DNA of 64,000 bases, from the NCBI GenBank assembly GCA_963840075.1, contig CAWIXS010000008.1, forward strand, positions 51,721-115,720. Reading direction: 5' to 3'. This document shows positions 53,678-61,721 of this stretch, piece after piece. Every line of letters starts with the position of its first letter. Position 1 is the stretch's first letter. The position numbers and the translations under genes are program-made. The notes under the pieces are model-generated. The model saw nothing but the letters and a program-made list of their open reading frames with translations, ran no database searches and was not told the DNA's origin. The DNA comes from AWTP1-13 sp963840075 (lineage in GTDB: Bacteria; Pseudomonadota; Alphaproteobacteria; Rhizobiales; Hyphomicrobiaceae).

Positions 53678-54928
53678 TCAGCGGCTCAGGCTGCGCATCA
53701 GGCCGCGCAGCGCCTCGGGGTGGTTGTGCAGCCGCCAGCGGGCGAACAGGCCGGCGGCAACGATCAGGGCGCCGTTGAGACTGAGGGTGGCGGCGAGCCC
53801 GATGCGCTCGGCCAGGGTGCCGGCGACGATGCCGCCGATCGGCGCAGTGCCCGCGAACGCCATGCTGTAGAGGCCGACCGCGCGGCCGCGCCAGGCGTCG
53901 GGCACGGACTGCTGCAGCAGCGCGTTGGTGGAGTTCACGGCGATCAGCACCGCTGCCCCCAGCCCCGCCAGCAGCAGGAGCGAAAGCGGCAGGATGCGCG
54001 ACCAGGCGAACGCCACCAGGATGACGCCGACGGCCAGGGGAGCGGCGGTAAGCAGGCGGATCTGGCGGCCGTAGCCGGGCTGCAGGGAGAGGTAGGTCGC
54101 CGAGGCGAGCGCACCGGTGCCCGCCGCGCTCATCAAGAGCCCGAGCGTGGTGGAACGCCCGTCGAAGAAATGCGTCACGATCGAGGGCATCAGGGGGACG
54201 TAGGGCGTGGCCAGCAGTCCGACGGCCACCACCGTGGGCAGGAGGTAGCGCACGGCGGGAAACGACAGCAGCACGCCCAGGTTGGCCCGGAAGCCCTCGG
54301 GGCGCACGCCGGCCGCGACGGGCGCAGACGGCCGCGGCAGGCGCATGGCGAGGAGCGCACCGATGATCGCCGCGAAGCTCGCCGCATTGATGACGAAGCA
54401 CCACGCCTCCGAGACGTAGACCAGCAGGACGCCGCCGATGGCCGGTCCCACCATGCGCCCCACATTGAAGACCATGGCGCTGACGCCGATCGCGCTCGTC
54501 ACCAGCGCGCGATCCTCGACGATGTCCTTGAACAGCGTCTGGCGCACGGGCATCTCGAAGGCGCTGGCGATGCCGATCAGCGCGGCCACCGCAAGATAGG
54601 CGCTGACGTCCTCGACACCCGCAAGACCCATCAGCGCCAGCCACAGGGCCAGCGCGGCCAGGATTACGTCGATGGCGATCAGCATCGGCAGGCGCGGGAG
54701 GCGGTCGGCGGCGAGCCCGGCGACGGGGCCGAGCAGCAGGTAGAAGATGTTGAGCAGGAAGCCGGCGAGGCCCAGGAGGAAGATCGAGCCACTGAGACGG
54801 AACACCAGCCAGGACAGCGCCACCTGCTGGATCCAGCCGCCGATCACCGACACCGTGTGGCCCGCGGCGTAGAGGCGGAAGCGCCGCTTGGTCAGCGCCG
54901 GCGGCAGCCACAGATGCCAGTCCGCCAC
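53678..54928 (-). CDS. MFS transporter (enterobactin-exporter-like, MFS_3 type)
   Basis: 416 residues, about 11-12 helices. Opens MADWHLWLPPALTKRRFRLY with GHTVSVIGGWIQQVALSWLV, then the motif A-like loop GLAADRLPRLPMLIAID (near 73). The ENTS/MFS_3 motif FEMPVRQTLFKDIVEDRALV near 124 is diagnostic. Substrate unknown; likely an exporter. GTG start with GGGAGGAGAG upstream. It is convergent with the transglycosylase and divergent from the AAA+ gene. Confidence 0.85.
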   Translation of the reverse strand: MADWHLWLPPALTKRRFRLYAAGHTVSVIGGWIQQVALSWLVFRLSGSIFLLGLAGFLLNIFYLLLGPVAGLAADRLPRLPMLIAIDVILAALALWLALMGLAGVEDVSAYLAVAALIGIASAFEMPVRQTLFKDIVEDRALVTSAIGVSAMVFNVGRMVGPAIGGVLLVYVSEAWCFVINAASFAAIIGALLAMRLPRPSAPVAAGVRPEGFRANLGVLLSFPAVRYLLPTVVAVGLLATPYVPLMPSIVTHFFDGRSTTLGLLMSAAGTGALASATYLSLQPGYGRQIRLLTAAPLAVGVILVAFAWSRILPLSLLLLAGLGAAVLIAVNSTNALLQQSVPDAWRGRAVGLYSMAFAGTAPIGGIVAGTLAERIGLAATLSLNGALIVAAGLFARWRLHNHPEALRGLMRSLSR

Positions 54929-54979
54929 CTTCGTCTCTCCTCCCGTGCAGCGCGCAAGATGTCATACCACAATCCACCC

Positions 54980-55190
54980 CTCATCCCGGCCTGCTCCCTA
55001 CCCGTCATTCCGCAAGCACCACCCGTCATCCCGGAAGCTGAGGGCGCAGCCCGAAGCTGTCGGGGACGTCGTGAGGCGAATTTAACCTCACGAGGTCCCG
55101 GATCGGAGCGCGGCTCGCCTTTGGCTCGCATCGCCCGAGGGATTCCATGGGCCGCGATGACGGGTGCGGAGCAGGGATGACGGGTGTGGG
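54980..55190. repeat. Cluster of GTCATCCCGG-type repeats before the AAA+ gene
   Basis: CCCGTCATTCCGCAAGC, CCCGTCATCCCGGAAGC, then the inverted ends GATGACGGGTGCGGAGCAGG and GATGACGGG. Together they form one large palindromic element in the divergent promoter region. The 54929-55263 gap holds nothing else I can support. Confidence 0.6.
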
Positions 55191-55263
55191 TGCGCGCTGC
55201 TACCATGGCGGCCTTTCTTGCAGCGCGGATAGACGGATAGCTTGCCAGCGGCCGGGGGAAGGT

Positions 55264-58200
55264 TTGCCGTATCTCGTTTCCATTGTGATCCCGGCCCTCG
55301 TTGGCATGCTGGTCGGCTTGGCCGCGGTCTGGCTGCTGGGGGTGCCGCTGCACACCTTCGGGCCCGAGCTGCGCAACCGGCTCATCGGCGCGTGGCGCAA
55401 GTGGCTCCCGGCAGCCAGGCAGGCGGCGAAGCCGGCGCAACCCCCTGATGCCGGCGCCACGCCCGCAGCCCAGGGCGCGCCCGACGAGACGCTCAGCGCA
55501 CGCCTGTACCGGCTGGACAGCGTCTTTGCGCCGACCACGCAAACGGCGGCACACCCGCGCGATCTCGCCGAGAACCGGGACTTCCTCGAGGCGGTCGGCC
55601 TGCTGCGGGCCGAGAGCGTGGCGTTGGACACGGTGCTCCAGTACGCACTGGGCGCCAACTGGGGGCTGGCGAGTGCCGCGCTGGCCGCCCTGAAGGAGCG
55701 CCCCGACGGGAGCGACGCCGTCGACGGGGTCATGATGGATTTCGACAGGCTCCTGCCGTGGCCGATGTACTTCGCGCTCGAATGCTTCCTGGCCGCAAAG
55801 CAGCGCCCGCCGGTCGGCGCGCCGGTGGCCGGCGCCCAGTTCTGGTGGGGCGACAACATCGTCATCCCCGTGCTGTTTCGCGACTACTTCGCCCAGCGCG
55901 AGCGGCTCGGCGACACCCCGACGTTCGGCACCGCGCCCCCTGCGTCCGCAGCCGAGCCCATCAAGTTCTTCCTCGGGCGCGTCCATCACCCATTTGCGGC
56001 GGCCTTGATCGACGAGCTGGGCACCCTGCAGCGCACCAATGTCGACCGCGCCTTCCTCACCTCGTTCGGCCGCTTCTGGGAGGAGAGCAAGGGCATCAGC
56101 GTGCTGATCGAGCCGGACGACTGGGAGGAGGCGCTGGCGGCGGCGCGCACGGCGGCCCTGGCGGCGGCGCCGCGATCGCTCCTGGTCAGCGGCGAGAACC
56201 GCGTCGGCAAGACCTCGTTCCTGCGCCTGCTGGCGGCGCAGCTGCGTGGCGAAGGCTGGTCCGTCTTCGAGGCCGGCGCCGCCGATCTGATGGCGGGTCA
56301 GCAATATTTCGGGCAGCTCGAGGGACGCGTCCAGCGCGTGCTCGATGAGCTGCACGCCTCCAAGAAGATCGTCTGGTACGTCCCCGACATCCTGCAGATG
56401 GCGCTGAGCGGCACGCACCAGGGCCAGGCCGCCAGCCTCCTCGATCAGATCCTCCCGGCCATCACCGCCGGCCGGCTGGCGCTGTGGACCGAGGCCTCCT
56501 CTGCCGGCACCTCGCGCCTGCTGCGCCTGCGTCCGGTGCTGCGCGGCGCCGTCGAGCTGGTGCGCATGGAGCCTCAGGACCCGGAGGACACCCTGGCGCT
56601 GGCCCAGGCGCTCGCGCGCCGCCTCGGGGAGGCGACCGGGATTGCCGTCGATCAGCGCTGCGTGGAGACGGCACTCGGCTCGGCCCGCCAGTATCTGAGC
56701 CCGGCGGGCTTCCCGGGACCGGTGCTCGATCTCCTCAGGCTCACCGTCGCCCGCGTCGCCAAGGCGGGCGAGCGGCGCATGGACCCGCACAGCGTGATCG
56801 AGACGCTGGCGCAGCACACCGGCCTGCCGGCGTCGATTCTCGACAGCACCGAGCGCGTCGATCTCGGGTCGATCCGCGGCTGTTTCAGCGCGCGCGTGAT
56901 GGGCCAGCCGGAGGCCGTCGATGCCGTGGTCGACCGCGTCGCCATGCTCAAGGCCGGGCTCAACGACCCCGGCAAGCCGATCGGCGTGTTCCTGTTCGCC
57001 GGCCCGACCGGCACCGGCAAGACCGAGCTGGCCAAGACCGCGGCGGAGTTCCTGTTCGGCTCCGCCGACCGCCTGATCCGCCTCGACATGAGCGAGCTGC
57101 AGACGCCGGAGTCCACGCTCAAGATCCTCGGCGGCGGCGAGATCGCCGAGAGCGATTCGCTCATCACGCGGGTGCGCAAGCAGCCGTTCTCGGTGGTGCT
57201 GCTCGACGAGTTCGAGAAGGCGCACGCCAACGTCTGGGACCTGTTCCTGCAGGTGTTCGACGACGGCCGGCTCACCGACTCGCTCGGCAACGTCGCCGAC
57301 TTCCGCCATTGCATCATCATCCTCACCACCAACCTCGGGGCCACGGCGCACCGCAGCTCGGGCCTCGGCTTCTCGCCGGCGGCGAGCGACTTCTCCGGCG
57401 ACCAGATCGCGCAGGCGATCGCGCGCACCTTCCGACCCGAGTTCCAGAACCGGCTCGACAAGGTGATCGTGTTCCATCCGCTGACCCGCGACCTGATGCG
57501 CGACATCCTCAAGAAGGAGCTGACCCGCGTCTTGGAGCGGCGCGGACTGAAGGACCGCGAATGGGCGGTGGAGTGGGAGGCCTCGGCGCTGGAGTTCCTG
57601 CTGGAGAAGGGGTTCTCGCCGGAGATGGGCGCGCGGCCCCTGAAGCGGGCGATCGAGCAGTACCTGATCGCGCCGCTGGCGGCGACGATCGTGGAGAAGC
57701 GCTTCCCCGAGGGCGACCAGTTCGTGTTCTTCCGCAGCGACGGGCGCGCCATCCAGGCCGAGTTCGTCGATCCCGACGGCGACGGTGCGGCGCGTTCCAG
57801 AGGCAACGCCGCGGCGGGGGCGGCGCCCGGCCTGCCCGGCATGATCCTGGCCCCGGAGGGCACCGCCGCCGAAATAGCGGTGCTGGAGGCCGAATACTCC
57901 GGCATCGCCCAGGTCTTCCTCTCGCCGGAGTGGGAGGAGCGCAAGGCCCGCCTGGCGGAGGCGATGCAGACGGCGAGCTTCTGGTCGCGACCGGACCGCC
58001 ACGAGACGCTGGCGCGGCTCGCATTGATGGACCGGGTCAAGGCGGCAGCCAGCACCGCCGAGGCCCTGCGGGCGCGCCTCGCCAAGGGCGCGGAGCGCTC
58101 CGGCAAGTCGTCGCGCGAGCTGGTCGGGCGGCTGGCGCTGCAGTTGCACCTCACCAAGGAGGGCATCAGGGACGCGCTGGAGTCGGCGCCCATCGAGGTG

Positions 58201-58683
58201 GCGCTGCTCGTCGAGCCGGCCCTGGAGCGGCCCGGCGAGCGCGAGGCCACGCGCGCCTGGTGCGAGCAGCTCATCGCCATGTACCGGGCGTGGGCCGGCA
58301 ACCGGCACATGCAGCTCGCCGAGCTTCCCGACATGGCGGCGCACGACCTGCCGCTTTTGCTGATCAGCGGCTTCGGCGCCCACCGCCTGCTGGAGAAGGA
58401 GGCCGGCCTGCACGTGCTGGAGCAGGCGGGGCGCAGCCGGGCGACGGCGCGCGTGCAGCTCGCGGTGACGCCGCTGGGCGACCCGCCGCCCGACAAGCTG
58501 CGCCGTGCGCTCCAGGCGGCGCTGGAGGCGGCGGCCAAGCCGCACGCCGTGGTGCGCCGCTACCGCAGCGAGCCCTCGCCGCTGGTGCGCAACATGAACG
58601 GCGCCTGGCGCACCGGCCGCCTCGACGCCGTCCTCGACGGCAACTTCGACCTGATCGCCGCCAGCCTGGCAGCGACGGAGTAG
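55264..58683 (+). CDS. Membrane-anchored ClpA/B-like AAA+ ATPase fused to RF2-like domain
   Basis: About 1139 residues. One N-terminal membrane helix (VSIVIPALVGMLVGLAAVWL) is followed by a helical region. AAA domain 1 has Walker A VSGENRVGKTSFLRLL near 308, with no proper Walker B (VWYVPDI). AAA domain 2 has Walker A GPTGTGKTELAKTAA near 580, Walker B VVLLDEFEKAH near 643, sensor LTTNLG and the ClpB-type FSPEMGARPLKRAIEQYL. From about 860 it resembles peptide chain release factor 2: TASFWSRPDRHETLARLALM, CEQLIAMYRAWAGNRHMQL, GFGAHRLLEKEAGLHVLEQ, ending SPLVRNMNGAWRTGRLDAVL. GGQ and the SPF anticodon motif are missing. Start uncertain (TTG 55264, or later GTG/ATG). Confidence 0.8.
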   Translation: MPYLVSIVIPALVGMLVGLAAVWLLGVPLHTFGPELRNRLIGAWRKWLPAARQAAKPAQPPDAGATPAAQGAPDETLSARLYRLDSVFAPTTQTAAHPRDLAENRDFLEAVGLLRAESVALDTVLQYALGANWGLASAALAALKERPDGSDAVDGVMMDFDRLLPWPMYFALECFLAAKQRPPVGAPVAGAQFWWGDNIVIPVLFRDYFAQRERLGDTPTFGTAPPASAAEPIKFFLGRVHHPFAAALIDELGTLQRTNVDRAFLTSFGRFWEESKGISVLIEPDDWEEALAAARTAALAAAPRSLLVSGENRVGKTSFLRLLAAQLRGEGWSVFEAGAADLMAGQQYFGQLEGRVQRVLDELHASKKIVWYVPDILQMALSGTHQGQAASLLDQILPAITAGRLALWTEASSAGTSRLLRLRPVLRGAVELVRMEPQDPEDTLALAQALARRLGEATGIAVDQRCVETALGSARQYLSPAGFPGPVLDLLRLTVARVAKAGERRMDPHSVIETLAQHTGLPASILDSTERVDLGSIRGCFSARVMGQPEAVDAVVDRVAMLKAGLNDPGKPIGVFLFAGPTGTGKTELAKTAAEFLFGSADRLIRLDMSELQTPESTLKILGGGEIAESDSLITRVRKQPFSVVLLDEFEKAHANVWDLFLQVFDDGRLTDSLGNVADFRHCIIILTTNLGATAHRSSGLGFSPAASDFSGDQIAQAIARTFRPEFQNRLDKVIVFHPLTRDLMRDILKKELTRVLERRGLKDREWAVEWEASALEFLLEKGFSPEMGARPLKRAIEQYLIAPLAATIVEKRFPEGDQFVFFRSDGRAIQAEFVDPDGDGAARSRGNAAAGAAPGLPGMILAPEGTAAEIAVLEAEYSGIAQVFLSPEWEERKARLAEAMQTASFWSRPDRHETLARLALMDRVKAAASTAEALRARLAKGAERSGKSSRELVGRLALQLHLTKEGIRDALESAPIEVALLVEPALERPGEREATRAWCEQLIAMYRAWAGNRHMQLAELPDMAAHDLPLLLISGFGAHRLLEKEAGLHVLEQAGRSRATARVQLAVTPLGDPPPDKLRRALQAALEAAAKPHAVVRRYRSEPSPLVRNMNGAWRTGRLDAVLDGNFDLIAASLAATE

Positions 58684-58690
58684 GGCTGTG

Positions 58691-58708
58691 AGGGGGTCAG
58701 ACCCCTTT
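58691..58708. terminator. Short hairpin after the AAA+ gene
   Basis: AGGGG-GTCAGA-CCCCTTT just past the AAA+ stop; a compact stem followed by three T. Plausible weak terminator before the att site. Confidence 0.5.
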
Positions 58709-58711
58709 CGA

Positions 58712-58759
58712 TGGTGGGCGCGACAGGGATCGAACCTGTGACCCCTCCCGTGTGAAGGG
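58712..58759 (-). other. att site: displaced 3' part of tRNA-Val(CAC)
   Basis: On the minus strand it reads CCCTTCACACGGGAG (anticodon arm, CAC), GGTTCGATCCC (T-arm) and CGCGCCCACCA (acceptor end). The D-arm and 5' end are absent: the sequence beyond has no AGCTCAG-type element. It is the tRNA 3' half left behind when the element integrated; the intact gene should lie at the far end, past the window. Confidence 0.8.
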
Positions 58760-58774
58760 CGCCGTCCAGTCTCC

Positions 58775-59884
58775 CTAACCCTTTGTGCCATCGGCCTTTT
58801 TCTCATCTCCCTGGGAGCACTCCCCGAGATTTCCCCCAGGAAGGTCCTCCATCGTGGCGCTCAGATGCCCCACGTTCACGTGCGCGTACCGCATGACCAT
58901 CTGCACGGATTTCCAGCCGCCCAGCTCCATCAGAGCACCCAGGTTCCGGTTCTTCTGGTAGTGCCAGGTTGCCCACGTGTGCCGCGTGATGTGCGGCGTT
59001 ACATCCGTCTTGAAGATGGTCGCGCCCTTCTTCGCCTTCCCCTTGTCCGGATGCGGCACGAACTCACCGAGGCCGGCGCGCCGCACGGCGCCCAAGAACG
59101 CCTTCCGAATGCGCTTGCCGGCCGATGTATCGCTGATTCGCTTCGGCCGCGAGTACGGCTTGCCGTTGGGCCTGCGGAAGACCTCGCCCTCCCGGCCCTT
59201 CAGGTTGGCCAGCACCGCCACCACGCGCGGCACTAGCGGCACGGATCGGGCCTCCCCGTTCTTCGTCTTGGGGAACGTCACTTGTGCCCGGCTGAGATCA
59301 ACGTCGCGCCAGTCGAGCCAAACGGCCTCTGACGCGCGCGCGCCGGTGTAGATCATGAAAACGATCAACGGCATGCTGTGCTTGCTGGCCGCAGCGATCA
59401 GCCGCTCCGCTTCATCCGGCGTGAGCCAGCGCAGCCGCTTCCTCGCCTTCTTCGGCCGGCCGATAAGTGGGCGCTCGCACCACCCGCGTTTGGCCGCGTG
59501 GCGCAGCACGGCCACCGCTGGGGTAAAGAACTGCCGATTGCGCGTCGCTGGCTGCGCCTTGGGATACAGCTTCAGCGCGCCGACCTCGATCGCGTCTTGG
59601 CCGATCTGTGCAAGCGGCGTTGTTCCGAAATGCCGTATCACCGGCTCGAGGAACCGGCGCGAGCCGCCGTTCTCCAGGTAGCTCACGGCTGCCTCGGCGA
59701 ACGTGACCGTAGCGCGACGACCGTAGACCGATTGGGCAAGGATTTCCGCTTCGCGCTTGGCGCGGATTTCCTCGGCGAAGCGTCGGTCGCCAGTGCCAGT
59801 GCTTTCCTCAACGCGGATTCTGCGGAGGGTGCCGCGGATGATCCAGTAAGGCGTTTTGGGCCGACGCACGAGTTTGAGTGGCAT
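58775..59884 (-). CDS. Tyrosine integrase
   Basis: 369 residues. Core-binding region about 60-150; catalytic residues complete: Arg183 (YTGARASEAVW), His298 and Arg301 (TPHITRHTWAT), Trp324 (LGGWKSV), Tyr333 (MRYAHVN). The stop lies 16 bp from the tRNA-Val fragment, the usual position for an integrase beside its att site. It shows no close similarity to the recombinase at 11081. Confidence 0.93.
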   Translation of the reverse strand: MPLKLVRRPKTPYWIIRGTLRRIRVEESTGTGDRRFAEEIRAKREAEILAQSVYGRRATVTFAEAAVSYLENGGSRRFLEPVIRHFGTTPLAQIGQDAIEVGALKLYPKAQPATRNRQFFTPAVAVLRHAAKRGWCERPLIGRPKKARKRLRWLTPDEAERLIAAASKHSMPLIVFMIYTGARASEAVWLDWRDVDLSRAQVTFPKTKNGEARSVPLVPRVVAVLANLKGREGEVFRRPNGKPYSRPKRISDTSAGKRIRKAFLGAVRRAGLGEFVPHPDKGKAKKGATIFKTDVTPHITRHTWATWHYQKNRNLGALMELGGWKSVQMVMRYAHVNVGHLSATMEDLPGGNLGECSQGDEKKADGTKG

Positions 59885-60102
59885 GGTAGGGCCTCATAGA
59901 GCGCAGCAACGTCATCGGCGCTGAAAATAACGCACCGACCGAACTTCCGTCCGATACCGTAGCGGCGCGCCGCTTGCAGGATAACGTCCTCGCTGACGGG
60001 GAACACGGGCCCGGCCAGGTCGCGCGCCCGTGGGTACTGTGGCCTTCGCGTCTCGCCCATCATCGTCGCCTCTGCGCTCTCAAGGCGGGGCTCGTCGGTC
60101 AT
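59683..60102 (-). CDS. Excisionase-like HTH protein overlapping the integrase gene
   Basis: 139 residues from the ATG at 60102, which overlaps the upstream stop (ATGA). The HTH_17-like part is VSEDVILQAARRYGIGRKFG then VIFSADDVAALYEALP. After it, a basic low-complexity tail (SPRKSAPSAKRKSLPNRS) is read from the first 200 bp of the integrase gene in another frame. So either the tail is real and the two genes share 200 bp, or the frame ends earlier in the true sequence. Confidence 0.6.
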   Translation of the reverse strand: MTDEPRLESAEATMMGETRRPQYPRARDLAGPVFPVSEDVILQAARRYGIGRKFGRCVIFSADDVAALYEALPCHSNSCVGPKRLTGSSAAPSAESALRKALALATDASPRKSAPSAKRKSLPNRSTVVALRSRSPRQP

Positions 60103-60359
60103 CGCCGCTGGCCCCCGGCTCTGGCTGCGGGCGGGTCCACGCGGCGCTGCTCGATCCACGCGATAAGTTGATCGGCGCGGTATCGCACGGGCCCGCGCCT
60201 GCCGGTGCGGTAGAACGCCGGGCCGCCGCCGACCGAGACCGAGCGCATCCTGCGCAAGTAAGAGGGTGAGGCCTTCACCCCCATCGCCTTCAAGAAGGCG
60301 GACGCAGCTTGCGTATCCAGATAGCGCCGCACTGTGGATGATCCCCCTCGCCTATGCAT
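60099..60359 (-). CDS. Second excisionase/AlpA-like HTH protein
   Basis: 86 residues. RYLDTQAASAFLKAMGVKAS, PSYLRRMRSVSVGGGPAFYR, then GRRGPVRYRADQLIAWIEQR: the classic HTH_17 layout (L-x-T-x-A-A, GGGPxF, Y..xDL..WI). Start at 60359 chosen because residues before it are not conserved. It heads the leftward trio of HTH, HTH, integrase with ATGA coupling, and may control excision or its own promoter. Confidence 0.7.
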   Translation of the reverse strand: MHRRGGSSTVRRYLDTQAASAFLKAMGVKASPSYLRRMRSVSVGGGPAFYRTGRRGPVRYRADQLIAWIEQRRVDPPAARAGGQRR

Positions 60360-60433
60360 CGGCGACGAGATGATGATATCAACGCCCACGCGAACATTCG
60401 AGGTGGGGCAACTGTCTTGCAGGATCAACCGCT

Positions 60434-61258
60434 ATGTCCCAGCAAACCAGCAAGACCAACTTCGACTCCCTTACAATGGCTGAACTGCGCGAGCTTTCTA
60501 TCGCCCAGTACGCCGACGTGCTTCCCCTCTTCGATGTGGAATGGCCAACTGTTGAAGAGGCCAAGGAGCAGCTCGAACTCGGCTTTGTCCTCTTTGGGGC
60601 CAAAAAAAATGGCGGAAGAGCAGGCATGCTTGCCTCTCTTGGGGCAGCCATTGACTTCCTGAGGGCCTCCCTCCCTGTAAGCGATCTCGCTCTGCTCGAT
60701 CCCCTTTACGAACTGCACCGAAATCTCTGGGAGCTTGAGGTCAATGGGACGGCATCGGCCGCATTCACTGCCAAGCCGGACGGTAACCCGCACAGAGATG
60801 CTGTCGCAGCGGTGATGGCGCGTGGGGTCGCCCTCTCTAACATCCTGAGGGATCATAGGCCTTGTTCGCAGAAGGACGCCAACAAGCAGGCGGCGGCCCT
60901 AATTTCCACCGCCGCGGCGCGGGCTGGCATTGAAGGTCGTATAGACGCGAAGACGATCGAGGAGTGGCACCGCAGCGCCAAACGTCGTCGATCACAAAAA
61001 GAAAAAAGTGCTGCCGTTGGCCCTAAACCATTTCGGCGACCGTCGCTGGCCACCAGGGTCGAGGGCGTAATGGCCGAGTTCCGCTACGGAGCCCGCATTT
61101 TTGTAAAGCCGGACGGGCAGCTCGATCTCGACGGACTGATGGGCGCGATGTTTGGGCCCGGGTCTGCAGCAGAACGGCGGCGTGCACTCGCGAGCACAGT
61201 GGTTGAGCGCCTAAAAGCTCCTCAATCTCGAACGGCATGTGAGCAAGGTGGCCGCTAG
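60434..61258 (+). CDS. Hypothetical protein of the tRNA-Val element
   Basis: 274 residues, divergent from the integrase operon. Helical N-terminus (LTMAELRELSIAQYADVLPL), ELGFVLFGAKKNGGRAGMLA, then a basic KRRRSQKEKSAAVGPKPFRR near 190. No catalytic motif is evident and I do not recognise the family. I see no similarity to the protein at 8777. Its start lies in a region that must hold both divergent promoters. Confidence 0.6.
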   Translation: MSQQTSKTNFDSLTMAELRELSIAQYADVLPLFDVEWPTVEEAKEQLELGFVLFGAKKNGGRAGMLASLGAAIDFLRASLPVSDLALLDPLYELHRNLWELEVNGTASAAFTAKPDGNPHRDAVAAVMARGVALSNILRDHRPCSQKDANKQAAALISTAAARAGIEGRIDAKTIEEWHRSAKRRRSQKEKSAAVGPKPFRRPSLATRVEGVMAEFRYGARIFVKPDGQLDLDGLMGAMFGPGSAAERRRALASTVVERLKAPQSRTACEQGGR

Positions 61259-61282
61259 GCACCGGCCGCGCGAGGCGCCCTA

Positions 61283-61331
61283 CACCCTCCTTATGAAACG
61301 CACCTGCAACCCGACGCGGCGCCGCAGAGGG
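61283..61331. repeat. Noncoding block shared with the first island
   Basis: CCCTCCTTATG, TGCAACCC, GCGGCGCCGCAGAGGGG; the counterpart of 9729-9776, about three quarters identical by eye over 50 bp. Placed between convergent genes here, just before the end of the RHH gene. Confidence 0.45.
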
Positions 61332-61424
61332 GGGCAGGACGGGCGCGAGACGGCGGGGCTACTTCGGTAGCCGTGAGGTCGCGCTCGGCCGCCAGCGCGC
61401 ACGCGCCGGGGCCGCGGGCACATC

Positions 61425-61718
61425 CTACGTCGCGATGGGCGGTAGCCCATGCTTCTCGAACAGCAGGTTGAACGCCTCGGCGATCAGCTTCTGCTGCGGC
61501 ACCTTCCGGCGAGCGGCGAGCCGCTTGATCTGATCGAGCGCGTCTCTATCCATCCAGGCCGTAAAGGTCTTCTTCGTGCGCCGGCTCGGCGGGACGTAGG
61601 TGCCGGGCTCCGCGGTCGGCTGGGGCGGCTCCACCGAGCGGCCCCTGCCCCACGGCATCAGCCTGTCGACCAGGTTCTTGCGATCCAAGTCGGCCACGGC
61701 CGCCCTTCGCTTGCTCAT
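61425..61718 (-). CDS. Ribbon-helix-helix partition partner
   Basis: 97 residues. A basic, flexible N-terminus (MSKRRAAVADLDRKNLVDRL) and a C-terminal ribbon-helix-helix: KTFTAWMDRDALDQIKRLAA then KVPQQKLIAEAFNLLFEKHG. It follows the ParA gene with 3 bp between, the arrangement of ParA/ParG-type systems, where the small protein binds the centromere and represses the operon. Confidence 0.75.
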   Translation of the reverse strand: MSKRRAAVADLDRKNLVDRLMPWGRGRSVEPPQPTAEPGTYVPPSRRTKKTFTAWMDRDALDQIKRLAARRKVPQQKLIAEAFNLLFEKHGLPPIAT

Positions 61719-61721
61719 GGC

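Noticed and set aside
58712..58759. A functional tRNA-Val gene
   Set aside because: Only the 3' half is present; the D-arm and 5' acceptor strand are missing.
54892..58806. Very long minus-strand frame opposite the AAA+ gene
   Set aside because: Same compositional artefact; the plus strand has well-formed AAA+ motifs.
61273..61331. Transfer origin (oriT) in the block shared by the two elements
   Set aside because: Only a short GGCGCCCT similarity to known nick regions; no relaxase gene in either element within the window.
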